Source: Smittium mucronatum (taxonomy: Eukaryota > Kickxellomycota > Harpellomycetes > Harpellales > Legeriomycetaceae). From it: a stretch of DNA of 36,960 nt. The translations under genes were made by a program, and so were the position numbers. The stretch is taken from NCBI GenBank assembly GCA_001953115.1, contig LSSL01001336.1, positions 41,746-78,705 on the forward strand, read 5' to 3'. This document shows positions 20,729 through 32,100 of the stretch, piece after piece. Positions within the stretch are counted from its first letter, which is position 1. Each line of letters opens with the position of its first letter. The notes beneath the pieces were generated by a model. It saw only the letters and a list, made by a program, of their open reading frames with translations, searched no databases and was not told where the DNA came from.

Positions 20729-21115
20729 ATTTTCTATAACTTGTGTTGTTTTCGCATTCTCATTAATATTATATCTCTTGCCATTGCTCAAAATCTCTTC
20801 AATCCATTTTCTTCTATTATTACAACTTCAGTAATTAGTTTTGTTGGATTAACTTTGGACTTCTTCGTAATTTATTTTGAATTTAGTTTATCCAATAGAA
20901 TTTGGTTATCTCTTTACTCAAAATACAAAATTAATTCACATGGTAAATCAATCTGGAAAAATAAAATAAAAGTTGTTAGTTTGTTTTTTTACTTTTCTTT
21001 TCTTTTTAATCTTTTTCTTTCCCTTCCTATCCCTTCCATTCTTTTCTTTGTCTTCTTTGTCTTCATCGTTCTCTCCGTTTACTTTTTTTACTTTTTATAT
21101 ATATTATTACTATGA
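20729..21115 (+). CDS. Longest open frame of the window, hydrophobic, no ATG start
   Basis: The frame is open from a TAA just before 20724 to a TGA at 21113-21115. There is no early ATG; a plausible acceptor (TTTCCTTTATATATAAAATTCACAG) ends at 20728, so it could be an internal or last exon. The predicted peptide has a hydrophobic start (FRILINIISLAIAQ), a second stretch (TSVISFVGLTLDFFVIYF), a polar loop with GKSIWKNKIKVV, and a long Phe/Leu-rich end. The last third lies on a pyrimidine tract (about 20985-21090), which cannot contain stop codons and gives Phe/Leu/Ser automatically. The upstream frame also stays open here. I do not recognise a receptor or transporter family. Confidence 0.2.
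   Translation: MFYNLCCFRILINIISLAIAQNLFNPFSSIITTSVISFVGLTLDFFVIYFEFSLSNRIWLSLYSKYKINSHGKSIWKNKIKVVSLFFYFSFLFNLFLSLPIPSILFFVFFVFIVLSVYFFYFLYILLL
20985..21090 (+). repeat. Polypyrimidine tract
   Basis: About 105 bases that are almost entirely C and T on the plus strand, including TTTCCCTTCC and repeated TTTGTCTTC. It probably explains why two frames stay open across it. Confidence 0.75.
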
Positions 21116-23741
21116 AAAATAGTTTTTTGTGCTCGGACGTATATTTTACCCTGCTAAAATTTTTATTGGTATAATATGATTAGATTTATTTATAACAAAT
21201 AATTAAATAATTTTAAAAAAATTTAATCAATCAAATAATACCTCTTATTTTATATTTTTTATATAAATTGATCTATTAGGTTAATAGATTTTAAAAAAAG
21301 TCAACTAAATTTAACGACTCAAAAAATCTAAACTATTAAACCAATCATAAAAAAATGCATATTTTAAATAGCAAAAACATCAAAAAAGCTCAATTAAGCG
21401 TATTTTATTAAAATCGTGTTTATAAAAACTATTTAATAATGAGATTCACTGGAGAAAGAAAAAACTTATTACAATAAATCCGTTTAAAAAAAAGAACAAA
21501 AAGAAAAGGCAATTAAATATAAAAAAATTAGTATTTTCCTAATTTGGAATGGCTTGTTTTTCAAAAAATAGTTTTCCATTTTTTATCGTATGATAATTTT
21601 CAAATAAAAATTATGTTGAATGGATTTTTTTTCTGAGAGCCCTTTATTACTTATAACCATTGACTCACTTAAATTCCCCTGGATATCTGAGGTTCTCTAT
21701 AAATTTGAATTTGTTTGTGTATTGTTGGGGGTTTTTTAATTATATTTTTTATTGGTATTTTTCAAGGATTTTCGTTAATATTATTTTTAAAGAGACGAGT
21801 AATAAATAAATAATTAGAATATATTGAAAGGTAAAGAGGATGATAATATGTATCATTTTATGATTAAGTCAAAGATATTTTATTTATTAGATATTTTTAA
21901 AAAAGCAAGTAAACGCAAAATAATTTTTACTAAAATTTAATATAAGTTTAATAGTGGTTTGAAACGTATAAAAGTTAAAATATATTATATATAGGTATCA
22001 GAAATTTTATTGTAGGAGTTTATACGGCTTTATTTGGATAATGATTAAGAATAATTTAATAATTTTTTTTTTAAAAAAATCTTAAAATACTATAATATCT
22101 TATTCATATATTCCAAAGGATGTATTTCCTTTATTTTTAAATTCCAAAAAAATAATCAAGAGTCAAAGATATATATTATTATCTTATTGAAATTTTTTCT
22201 CGACTTTACAGATGTTGACTTATAAACATTCTGGCGATAAATATATTTTTATATACCCTCTTAATTCTTTGATCTTTAAATAACACCATTTTAAAAAGGT
22301 AATTTATTTAGATCATTATACAAAAAATAAATAACAAAATTGAATATATTTCACAAAATTATATAAGTAAATTAATAAAATCCTGTTTATTTCATCAGAA
22401 ATGAAAATATTTTGTAAATTTTTTTTATATAAATGGTGTTAAAATAATATCATTAATTAAATGGGTATATCTTTTACGATTTTTGGTCTGATTTATAGGC
22501 AAGAAAAAAATTAAATTGCTAACGAAACATAAGTATATAAAATTTGGCCAATACTTAGCTTATTTTATTGAAGATATATATATATAAAATCACCATTTCC
22601 ATTAAATCGAAAAAAATTCCAGTGAACATTGCATATATAAAAGTTATGAAACTTGAATTTTATTGCTAAAAATTTCTCAATATTCATATAAAAAATTCTT
22701 AACATTTTATATCTAATAATCCAATATTTTGGTAAAAGTTTTCTGAAACCTCAAAAAAGGTTTTTTCATAATCCAAAAAAGATTTCACAGATTTTAAATC
22801 AATTTCAAAAATTTCAAAATACAAATTATTCAATTATGAATCACGATTTCTGAAAAAGTAAGACAGGTTTACCCTTAATCTAAACCAATATTATTCATAT
22901 TTTAAAATATATTAATCAATTTTTTTTTGAAACTTCAAAATAGAACTTTTTGTCCTTCAAAATAGTACTCATTTGACTTCAAAATAAAATAATCTTAGAA
23001 AAATAATTTTTTGATATTTAAAAGAAAAATTTCTAGAACTCAAAAATTTATTATTATAAATTGATCAAAGTAATTAGAGCTCGAATTAAAATCCCATTTA
23101 GAATATAACTTATTAATATATTTTTTTAAAAAAGCTAATTCACTTAAAATTTTATAATTCGAAATTTCTCACATTTTTTATTAACATAATTAAAATTTGA
23201 ATTCTGTTACAAAAAGGAAAAATTTCGTCTAAATTTTAATTAGTTGATTAAATATTACTTTCTTCAAACCTTATTTATTTTAATTTTTAGATCAAAATCA
23301 TAATAAATGAAATAATTAACCTGGATTTATTGGATAATTGATAATAAAAATTATAGTCAAATTTATTATTTTATAACTGATACTGGTAATTGATATTTTT
23401 ATATTATATGTAATAAGAATTAATTACATTTTTTATATCATGGTTTTAAATTTATATATTTTTCTTTGATAAATAAGACTTTCAATTCTAAACCGAGCCA
23501 AAAATGACTTTCAGATTTAACTATTTTACGTTAATTCCACTCATTCATCTGTACAGATAAGTTTCAATCAATAAGTACCCTTTAAAACCCATTTTAATAA
23601 ATTTATTAATAAGTTTAAATGTAAAAGACCAGTATATGGTAATGGATGATAAATCTAGATACTTTTATTAAAATAATTTTTTTGGTATAAATTAGGTTAC
23701 AAATACATAAAATGCCTATAAAGGGTTTAAAGACTTGAAAT
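21116..23741. other. AT-rich stretch, nothing recognised
   Basis: No coding-like patch or long repeat stands out. A (TA)n run lies at about 22574-22587. Confidence 0.45.
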
Positions 23742-24000
23742 CGGATATAATTTCAAATAAAAAAAACATTCCCAATTATTTTAAATGTTTTAAAAAATTG
23801 TACAAAAATCGCTTAATATGTTAAAAAATCACTAAAAATGTTATAATAGGTTTATTTTGTACTAAAATCATTTTCTTAAAAGTTTAGATTGATTTTAAGA
23901 TAAGCCTCATTATCAAATAAAAATAAAATTTTCAATTAAAAGCGTTCTATTAAAAATGATAGATTTTTTTTCAAATATTATGATTTATTAACTTTATAAT
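23742..24000 (+). repeat. Diverged inverted repeat, left arm
   Basis: It aligns with the reverse complement of 24722-24976 at roughly 70% identity with small gaps. The best block, around 23822-23872, reads AAATGTTATAATAGGTTTAT then TTTGTACTAAA; its partner has AAATGTTATAATAAGTTTAT in the same context. The two arms enclose about 720 bp with no recognised gene. It is probably an old MITE or foldback-like element. Confidence 0.7.
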
Positions 24001-24721
24001 AACTTTATAACTATTTTCATAAAATTTATCAAAAATGACTCCAATTAACTAAAATAAGGAATTTCTGGGATTAATTCCATTTTTTATCAAAAATTTTTTT
24101 GAAGGTTTTATTTAAATATTTAAATATATCTATTTATAAAAGAAATCGCTATGTGCAATATAAAATAAATTTAGAATTTGTTAGAAATTCATCAAAATAA
24201 GCATGAACTCTGTTTATAACTTGTAATTTTTCTCGTTAGCAATTTGACACCTAAAAGCGTAGCTGTCTGATAACAACAATTGAAAGTTTATTATGTTTTT
24301 CTTTTAGTCTTTTAATAGCTTTTGTTCATATTAATAGCTTCATAAATCGCTTAATAAAAAATAAAGATCATTTTTTTGAAAATAAATATATAAAAAAAGT
24401 TATTTTTATATGAAAACTCTATTTAATTTCTCCAAAATTTTAATTTAAATCTGACTCTCTTTATTATTTATAAGATAAAAAATTTGAGTTTAAAACGTAC
24501 TCAAAAAATAAATAAATGTTTTAGTCGGATTATTCACCATAAAGCTTAAGGTAATAAGTTTCTTAGAACCTATATTAAAATAAAAAAAATCTTATATATA
24601 TCAAAATTTTTACACAAATGTATATAAAATATTCAAATTTTTAATCATCAGATTTTAAATTCTAATTCGGAAAATTTTCCATGATTTTATTCAAAAAATA
24701 AAAAACATTATTGGAATATTA
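24001..24721. other. Interior of the diverged inverted-repeat element
   Basis: No open frame or transposase motif is seen. A slightly GC-richer spot lies at 24205-24275. This is consistent with a non-autonomous element. Confidence 0.4.
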
Positions 24722-24976
24722 TAAATTTAACAAATCATATAATTTGAAAAAAAGTTTAAATTTCGAATAAAAAGCATTTAATTGAAAAATTTACTCATAG
24801 TTGAAAATAGGGCTTATTTTCAAATTAATTTAAACCATTCAGTAAAACGCGTTTAGTACAAAATAAACTTATTATAACATTTATAGTGGATTTTTAACAT
24901 TATAAACAATTATTTTAACGCTTTTTAAATTTTTTTAAATAATTGGAACTATTTTTCTATTTTAAATTATACTCAA
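24722..24976 (-). repeat. Diverged inverted repeat, right arm
   Basis: Inverted partner of 23742-24000, with matching blocks in the same order on the opposite strand. Outer ends beyond 24976 and before 23742 show only weak further similarity, so the termini and any target-site duplication are not defined. Confidence 0.7.
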
Positions 24977-25650
24977 TGCTGAGCTTTTAACACTAATAAA
25001 GGTTTCAGCTGCATTTTTATTATATTTTTCTAAAGTATAAGAGATACTCCATAAGTCAAAAGCGCATATAATATAAAGTTGCATATTATTGCAGCTGAAA
25101 AATAAATAAATAAATTTTTTTTTGGTTTAGACAAAAAATAAGGTTTGAAAATATTTTAATAATTGCATGGGAAGATTAGTCGGATTCGAAAAATAATTGA
25201 CTAATAATTTTTTTTTTACTAAAAATGAAAAAAAAAAAACCTACATTAAATACTGAAAACATATATATTGTAATCATATAACCTGAAAAAATTTAAAATA
25301 ATTTTAATCAATTAAGCTATAACTCTTTTAAAGTATAGTTATAACACCATAATCTAATCATATTAAAAAAAGAAAAATAGAGAAAAAGTGAATTTATGTA
25401 AAAAAACTATTTAAATTTAATTTTTTAGAATATCTTGTTACCAAGTAATTTGCAAATTTTTTATAAATAAAAAAAATATGTTCAAAATAAGTTGATTTTT
25501 TCAATAGAATTTCATTAATCGTAAAAATCTCATATACCCCGGTTTAGAAATCATATCGAGCTAAATTCTTCTTATGAATAAATCTAGCGAAGTTATAATG
25601 ACGAGTGTTATTTGAAGTATATATAATTAAGCTTAAATAAACCATTTAGT
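24977..25650. other. AT-rich stretch, nothing recognised
   Basis: Contains A and T homopolymers (for example A11 near 25228) and an AAAT run near 25100, but no gene. Confidence 0.45.
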
Positions 25651-25953
25651 ATGAATTACATCAAACTAAGAGATTTAGTATCTTCTCATAGATATTTAGC
25701 ACCAATTACAGTTTGTTTTTACTTATCAAAATATTTCAAATTTATTAAAAATCGTTCTTATTTTTATGCATCACGCAATTATTATTATTTTTTTACAGAT
25801 TGGATATTATTTATAGAAAATTTTGGGCCATATAAAAAAACTGTTCTAATTATAATTTATCCATTAACTAAATCTTTCAGATTAACAAATAAAACCTTAA
25901 TATATTCTAAAATAAAAAATTTCTCTCCACACAATACTTATAATAATTCATAA
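25651..25953 (+). CDS. Unassigned open frame, 100 codons
   Basis: It starts at ATG and ends at TAA. The peptide begins MNYIKLRDLVSSHRYLAPIT and is rich in Tyr, Phe and Lys. It has one moderately hydrophobic stretch (KKTVLIIIYPL near residues 71-81) and a polar end. The composition is more varied than in chance frames but still follows the local AT bias. I see no motif, signal peptide or splice context. A frame this long is expected less than once by chance under a uniform 20% GC model, which is only mildly supportive because composition is patchy. Confidence 0.18.
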   Translation: MNYIKLRDLVSSHRYLAPITVCFYLSKYFKFIKNRSYFYASRNYYYFFTDWILFIENFGPYKKTVLIIIYPLTKSFRLTNKTLIYSKIKNFSPHNTYNNS

Positions 25954-26618
25954 ATATCTTAATAACAAAATTTTTTGATTCATTTTAGTAGGGTCTAAAA
26001 ATTCATTAAATCTCCAAATATAATAATTTTTGGTATCAAAAAAATACGGAAATTTTATTAGTGTGATTTTGCATGAATTATTTAGATCGATATCTGAAAC
26101 TATGGGATATTTTTTCAAAAATATAGGCTTTTTTAAAATAATAAACCAAAATAATTTTATTTAGTTGTTTTTTTTGTATTTAATATTAATACATACATAC
26201 TTTGAATAAAAAAAAAAGTTCTAATTCTTTTATTATAAATTTAGATTTAATATTAAGATTGGGTCTAAAAGATTAATATTTCTTAAATTTGGTTCAAAAA
26301 ATCATTAAATTTAAACTTTGGCAGAATTTTTTCATTTTGAGCATTTATTAGTGGGTTGGTGTAGTTATATTTGAAGCGAGAGAGGCTAGGTTGAATATTT
26401 ATGCTGTTTTCATAGAAAAATTATTGAGGTTGAAAATACAAAAAAATTTGAAGTATCTAAAACCGTTTTACATATAATTCTAACCAATAGATAAATTAAG
26501 AAAATTTAATTATGAGGTATTCGAAATGAAAATGACATCATTTTTTCAGAATGAATTTTAGTTTTTCAATATTTTAAAATTTTAAAGTAAGTATTATTTG
26601 TTATAGAAATAACTTTGG
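25954..26618. other. AT-rich stretch, nothing recognised
   Basis: Nothing is recognised, apart from AAGTAAGTATTA (26585-26596), which resembles AAGTAAATATTA at about 26830. The pair could bound an insertion that includes SINE a, but this is weak. Confidence 0.4.
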
Positions 26619-26707
26619 ATGTCACGACTGAGATTTGATCCACAAATCTCAAGCTTAAGTGTGTCGCGTGGAGTATCTCCTTTGCACTCGCAATACGCGG
26701 ATTGGGG
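26619..26707 (-). mobile_element. SINE a: tRNA-derived head, minus strand
   Basis: Read on the minus strand, an A-box-like TTGCGAGTGCAAAGG (26693-26679) is followed about 36 bases later by a B-box-like GTGGATCAAATCTC (26643-26630) and then AGTCGTGACA, the usual order and tail of a tRNA-derived SINE head. It lies in a patch near 45-50% GC. The intervening bases (CACACTTAAGCTTGAG) fit the anticodon-arm and variable region. It lacks the pairing of a functional tRNA. I cannot see a tail or a secure target-site duplication. The Pol III box logic is established; family membership is unknown. Confidence 0.6.
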
Positions 26708-26759
26708 AAAGTAATTAGGGTTTTTAGCCCCTTCCCGATGTTTAATCAATAGTGGTTAA

Positions 26760-27480
26760 TAAAAATGAGTTTTTTTTAGAGATTTTAATAAGGTATAATA
26801 TAAAACTAGTAAGACAGTAGCGTTAAAAGAAGTAAATATTAAGAAAGAGGCCCAGATTTAATTGTTTCCTCAGATTCAAATCCTTTATATTTTCCCTTTT
26901 TTTTCATTTAATTTCATTTCCTTTTCCTATTGATTTACCCTGACAATAAGATTTGATGCGGCGTCCAATAGGAAATCTAATCAAATTTTTTCCCAATAAA
27001 AAACATATAAAACTAAATTTTCACCAAAAATATTTCATGTATCAAATGGGGGTTGTCTTATTTTACGACGATTTAGCAAAATACAGGCAGCTATTTTTTT
27101 ATTTAGTTGTAGTATCTATATCTTTTTATTAGTTGTTTCTATTTCCACTACATAATGTTCATGTAGTTGTTGCATATAACAGAATAATAGTTTTTCATAT
27201 CCAATAATATTAACAGATTCAGCCAAATTAATTAAAGAATTTTTTCCTCCTATGGTTTTTGGTAGAATGAATTTTACTGGATTAGGGAATTTAATTTATA
27301 GTACTCTAATTAAGCAAATACTTTAAAATTGTAAATATTTAATTATAAAAATGAGGATTCTTTCGATAATCGATCCCACATCCAATTTAAGGCACAACAA
27401 AAAACATCTATAAAATATGGCTAAATTTTGAAGTGACATCTAGTAGTAAACATATTTAAGTATATTCATAACCAAGAAAA
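26760..27480. other. Spacer within the SINE cluster
   Basis: GC-richer than the window average in places (26855-26990). No coding frame is recognised. Probably old repeat-derived sequence. Confidence 0.35.
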
Positions 27481-27482
27481 TA

Positions 27483-27701
27483 CCTAAAATAGTATATTGG
27501 TAAATTATCTGGGTGAATATTGTTTAAATAAGGTCCCCAGATTCGATCCTGGCTGTATGAACTATTTTGTATTTTTTATCCTATTTTTGATCAATTGGAG
27601 GTAATTAATTTCTCCATCTGTTTTATCGGTTAAAAATTGGAATCCCACTGGCTGGGTATTTCAGGGCAAATCTCAAGGTAAAAATTAATGGAATCGGAAT
27701 G
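27483..27701 (+). mobile_element. SINE b: tRNA-derived head plus body
   Basis: A-box-like TAGTATATTGGTAA (27490-27503) and B-box-like AGATTCGATCCTGG (27539-27552) are spaced as in a tRNA gene, with GGTGAATATTGTTTAAATAA between. Downstream the body contains ATTGGAGGTAA (27594-27604) and GGAATCGGAATG (27690-27701). Both recur in the same order after SINE d (34899-34909 and 34978-34989), so b and d probably belong to one family with a shared body. The 3' limit is uncertain, and no tail or target-site duplication was found. Confidence 0.65.
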
Positions 27702-27822
27702 AAAATAGATTCAAACGAATACCCGGAAATGGGGGATTATTTCTCTTTATTTTTCAAAGATATATACCTTCACTTACAATTAGGAATAAATAAGTAAGTA
27801 TAACCTCAATCTTTTTGCATAT

Positions 27823-27834
27823 TATTTTTATTAT
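27823..27834 (+). repeat. Target-site duplication of SINE c, left copy
   Basis: TATTTTTATTAT, identical to 28023-28034. It is low in complexity, but both copies abut the element ends. Confidence 0.6.
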
Positions 27835-28022
27835 GAGTATCAGATTCATTTCTTCTATCAACTTTGAGGTTGGTCTAACAAGCCCTTTATTATAACTCAC
27901 CCCCCTTCAAATATGTCTTGGAGGCCGCAGATTTGCCGACAGGTTCTATCCCCTTACCCTAGGTGAAAAATTATTAACGCACACACCTAACCGTTAGATC
28001 ACTTCATCACAATATCATCCAC
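27835..28022 (-). mobile_element. SINE c: complete 188-bp tRNA-derived SINE, minus strand
   Basis: On the minus strand the element starts GTGGATGATATTGTGATGAA. An A box, TGATCTAACGGTTAGG, lies at 28001-27986 and a B-box-like GGGGATAGAACCTGTC at 27953-27938, followed by a GC-rich stretch and a body ending in AGAAATGAATCTGATACTCA. Direct repeats of 12 bp (27823-27834 and 28023-28034) flank it exactly, so both ends are defined. The tail is only short A/T sequence continuous with the duplication. The short body, tRNA-like head and target duplication are the hallmarks of a LINE-mobilised SINE. The source tRNA is not identified. Confidence 0.72.
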
Positions 28023-28034
28023 TATTTTTATTAT
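28023..28034 (+). repeat. Target-site duplication of SINE c, right copy
   Basis: Second copy of TATTTTTATTAT, next to the head of SINE c. Confidence 0.6.
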
Positions 28035-28090
28035 ATTAATCCATATCATTGCTGTGAGCAATACTTAACCTCTATCCAAATATACCACGG

Positions 28091-28405
28091 ATGTCACAAA
28101 TAATACCAAAAGACCAGAATCATGAGATAATGTGTCTTATGGTACGATATAATCAATGCAGTTTACTATTTAAAATTTATTCATTATTTTTAAAACCATT
28201 TTTCACATATTTGGGATTTTTGGGTAAGAATTTGTATTTAAGAGTTGTTTATTTTCTAAAATATCTGCCGCAGAAAACAATAAAAAATCGACAATGGTCA
28301 TTCAAACTTAGAATTCATACGGTTTACACGCATAAAATTATTTTACCTTATTATTTGCATATGAATCTAATATTGGTTAGCATCTCGATATATTTCTATT
28401 TGTGA
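28091..28405 (+). CDS. Unassigned open frame, 104 codons
   Basis: It starts at ATG and ends at TGA. The peptide begins MSQIIPKDQNHEIMCLMVRY and contains a hydrophobic segment (FFTYLGFLGKNLYLRVVYFL, about residues 37-56), a basic stretch (KTIKNRQWSFKLR) and a hydrophobic end (MNLILVSISIYFYL). It lies just beyond SINE c in a GC-richer zone, which itself lengthens chance frames. No motif is recognised. It might be an exon or part of an older repeat. Confidence 0.18.
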   Translation: MSQIIPKDQNHEIMCLMVRYNQCSLLFKIYSLFLKPFFTYLGFLGKNLYLRVVYFLKYLPQKTIKNRQWSFKLRIHTVYTHKIILPYYLHMNLILVSISIYFYL

Positions 28406-29414
28406 GGGCTAACAGTATTAGAAATGGGTGCATTCTGTTAAATTTTTTTTTGCAGTTTAAATAAATTTTTATTACTAAAAAGTTTTTATATGGAAATGCG
28501 CATATTTATCTTATAAATACTTAAAAAGAGTTTAAAACAATAAAGCACTATTGGGAATAAAAAGTGGAGCATAATATTATCAAAATTACCAAAAACAAAG
28601 TATAAATAATCATCAAAATAACTGTTTTAAGAGAAATCATTCTAATTTTAATTATCTTTCAGATCATTATTAAATAAATAGCTTTTAATCAAAATATTCA
28701 TGTTCTAATATTATATGGTTTATTTAATGAGTAAAAGTGAATTATTATATTAAATATATACTACTGATGGTTGAAATCAAGCTAGACACTTATAACAGAA
28801 ATAAAATTATTAAACCAAAATTATTTTACATTTTGAGCATTTTATAGTATCAAAAAAGAGTTTATATCGTAATTTTATTGCATTTTTGTTATTTAATAAC
28901 TAAAATTAACTCAGATTTTATTTTATTTTATTGTAGTTAATTTAACTTATAATTTAGTAAACCATAGTTTAATATATATTTTATATTTAATAAAAATCCA
29001 AACAGATAATAATGAACAAAATTTTCGAACACTATTATTAAAATGTGGTCTCAGAAATGGGTATTACTAAGATTTCAGTTAGTTAGGCTAATACTAATAA
29101 TATTTAAGTTTTCATCAAAGCCGAAATAACACCGCATTTTTTATCTAAAATTCCAACTAAACTGTTTAAGTCTTCCATAATTTTTTTTTAAAACTAAATT
29201 AAAAAGCGCTAGCTTTGAGCCTCAGTTGAAATTTAAATAATATAAATTTGGACACATAACATTTATTATTACAGAATAATTGACAAAAAAACCTAAATAT
29301 TTTAAATAAATAATTATAGAACAATATTGAGTTATATAAAATGAACTTTCATCAGTAGTTTATTTTATTTTATAATTAATATTCTTCTTATCAACTCAAA
29401 AAAATATTGAATTC
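28406..29414. other. AT-rich stretch, nothing secure
   Basis: A 28-codon ATG frame at 29043-29129 (MWSQKWVLLRFQLVRLILII) is protein-like but too short to judge. Confidence 0.4.
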
Positions 29415-29579
29415 ATGGATAGACCAAATTTTATTAATTTTATCATAGATAAAATACAGTATTACATGTGTCCAAACTGTCTTTTCGCAATTTTTTTATT
29501 AATCTTTACAGAATATAAAGTCTTATCTTCTCTAAGTAGTCTGCAAACTTCGAAAAAGTTTGTATTGAAGAATAAATAA
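29415..29579 (+). CDS. Unassigned open frame, 54 codons, with Cys-Pro-Asn-Cys
   Basis: It starts at ATG and ends at TAA. The peptide begins MDRPNFINFIIDKIQYYMCP, continues with NC and a hydrophobic segment (LFAIFLLIF, about residues 23-31), and ends in a Ser/Leu-rich and basic tail (SSLSSLQTSKKFVLKNK). The Cys-x-x-Cys pair and mixed composition are unusual here, but no family is recognised. About thirty open stretches of this length are expected by chance in the window. Confidence 0.15.
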   Translation: MDRPNFINFIIDKIQYYMCPNCLFAIFLLIFTEYKVLSSLSSLQTSKKFVLKNK

Positions 29580-29658
29580 TAAGATCTGCATCAGAGTAAA
29601 AGAGATTGATAAAATTCTTAGATAGAGCCTGTAATGAGAAATTAAACTAAACTCCAAA

Positions 29659-29677
29659 TATCTTATCTTATCTTATC
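29659..29677 (+). repeat. (TTATC)n microsatellite
   Basis: Nearly four copies of the pentamer. Confidence 0.85.
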
Positions 29678-30558
29678 TAATGAGCACAAGGTTGCTCATA
29701 TAATCAGATAAAAAATTTATTATTAAATGAAAAGATTAATCCTTTCAGAAAGGATTTGGGTTTTCAAAATAGTTAATTTTCATATCCTCATTATATTAAT
29801 TTATTAGTCCATATATCCTTGCATATCTTTACATTAGTATTAGTTGCCTCTGCCTCCCTTTATCCATAACAAAGATTAAAGTCTGATAGAAAAAAGTAAA
29901 ATTTCTTATTTTAACATATAGTAATAGATTAATTTTTCATTATTGAGATTTTATTATTATAGCTGGTCTTTGATAAGATCTGGAATTCAAGTTAAAATAC
30001 TATATTATAGAAGAATATGTTGGGTATAATTTCATATAATTCAGATAAAATAGTATTGATAAGTTTATTATTAGAATAAAAATTCACTCTATTGCGTTTA
30101 TACTATATAATTCATAATATAAAAGGGTGGATATTTTTTTGAATTTTTTGAATTTAATATTATAAGTACTCTTAACTTATTTACAGAAAGCTGTTAATAT
30201 CAATTATTCTAATCATATTCAATTATAAATGCGTTTTTGATAAAATAATTTTCTGTAAAATAATAATAAATATCTTAGATAATGAATTGAATTCTTAGAA
30301 TATTTAAATTTGAACGTTAAAAATATAAAATGGAATTTTTTAAAAGTGAATTAAAAATATTGTTTAATAAAATTTATATTGAAAAAATTTAAATATTGCA
30401 AATTTGCTTCTGAATTTACAGATATTTTAGATTGATATTTGTTTGGGATATTTGAAATATTTTATATTGATTTAGCAAGTTTTTATATCGAAAATGCGAA
30501 ATTTTTATTATAAAAAGTCTACATATATCAATTAACATGATTTTATCTATATAAATTC

Positions 30559-30583
30559 ATTATTATTATTATTATTATTATTT
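30559..30583 (+). repeat. (ATT)n microsatellite
   Basis: About eight perfect copies of ATT. Confidence 0.9.
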
Positions 30584-32073
30584 TGAAAATTTAATTGTAT
30601 TAACTTAATTCATTATTAAAGATTAATAGGATTTATTTCAAAAAATAATAATTATTTTATCTTAAATAAATTTTTTAAAATGTCGAATTTAGTCCAATAT
30701 AATCCCAAAAAAATAAATATGAGATTTTTATCATAATAAGCAACTTAATTTATAAAAAAAAAATTTATTGAAAAAAATACCAATTATTTTAAATATTTTT
30801 TTATCTTCCGAAATATTATGTTATTGAAATAAAATTGCAAATTTTATGGTTGGCCTAGTAAAAAATAAGTTATTACAAAAAACAGTTTAAAATGTATCGA
30901 AAAATTCTCCGGATGAGAAATAAAATCAAGTTTTTACAGTAAAACCATATGTAAAAAAATCTGAGCCTAAACCTAAACATAGAGTCTAAGGTAAACATAA
31001 TTTAAATTATTCATAGTTAAAATAAACCTAGATACTTTTTATTACATAAAGTTTATGAATTAAAAAAATAAAATATTAATTACTTCTTAATAAGAATATA
31101 TTATTAGGATAATAAATATGCTTTTTAAAATTGACTAGGGGGTAAATTACGGGATTAATTATCATGTTGTAGAAAGATTTGATTTATATGTGTTTTACGA
31201 ATAGCTTATTCTCGATTAAGTTGAAATTTACAATTAAAAACAGGAAATTATCAAATAGAAAGTCTTTGGAAATGCTTAAAAAATATATATTTGAATTCCA
31301 AAATTTCATGTATGACTTATAGCCTTAAAATAAAATCTGACTCAAAAAATCCCTGAAATCTTTCTCGTATATATTTTGAATTTAGGGTCGACTGAATTTA
31401 TTTCAAACGATCTTAATGTAAGACTATCCTATTTGAAAAATGATATTAGCATATTAATCTTTATTTTTTGTTTCAGAATTTAATTCATGTTAGTCATTGT
31501 GAAAAAAATCATAGAAATAATATCAAAATTATACTAGAGAAATATTAATTTATAAAGCTTAAAGTTCCCGAAAAAAAAAAGAAATTGCCATCAAGCAATC
31601 TTTCTCCTTGGTGTTCAGATAAAAAAACTTTAAAATGAGCATTTTTTCAAATTTGAGATTGGAATCGAAAAAAAATCTGTAATGAAACATCTGGGAATTG
31701 AAATTGGGTAAAAAAAAAAAATGCGCAATTTTCTTACTTATGTTGAACTGATCTTTTAGGATGCTTAAAACGCATAATAAAAAATATATAAAATTTTCAC
31801 AGGATTTCAGATAGGCATCAAAGTGCTTATATTTTATATCTGAATCGATTTTTTTTTAAGCAAAAATTATGCGTAGATCAGAAATCGAGTTTTTAAAATA
31901 AAAATTGGAGCTTTTTATAAATTTTAAGTTGCCGATATTAAAATTTCTTCAAATTCATGATAAAATTATAATTTTTTATCATAAAAACAGCGATGGTATT
32001 CTAACAGTATATTCCACCCATTTAGCCTGAGTATTAAATCTGAATTATTATAATATTGATCGGTGGAACTTAT

Positions 32074-32100
32074 TTATCTAAATTATCTAAATTATCTAAA
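32074..32100 (+). repeat. 9-bp tandem repeat TTATCTAAA, 3 copies
   Basis: Three perfect copies followed by a degenerate one. In one frame it gives repeated Leu-Asn-Tyr. Confidence 0.9.
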
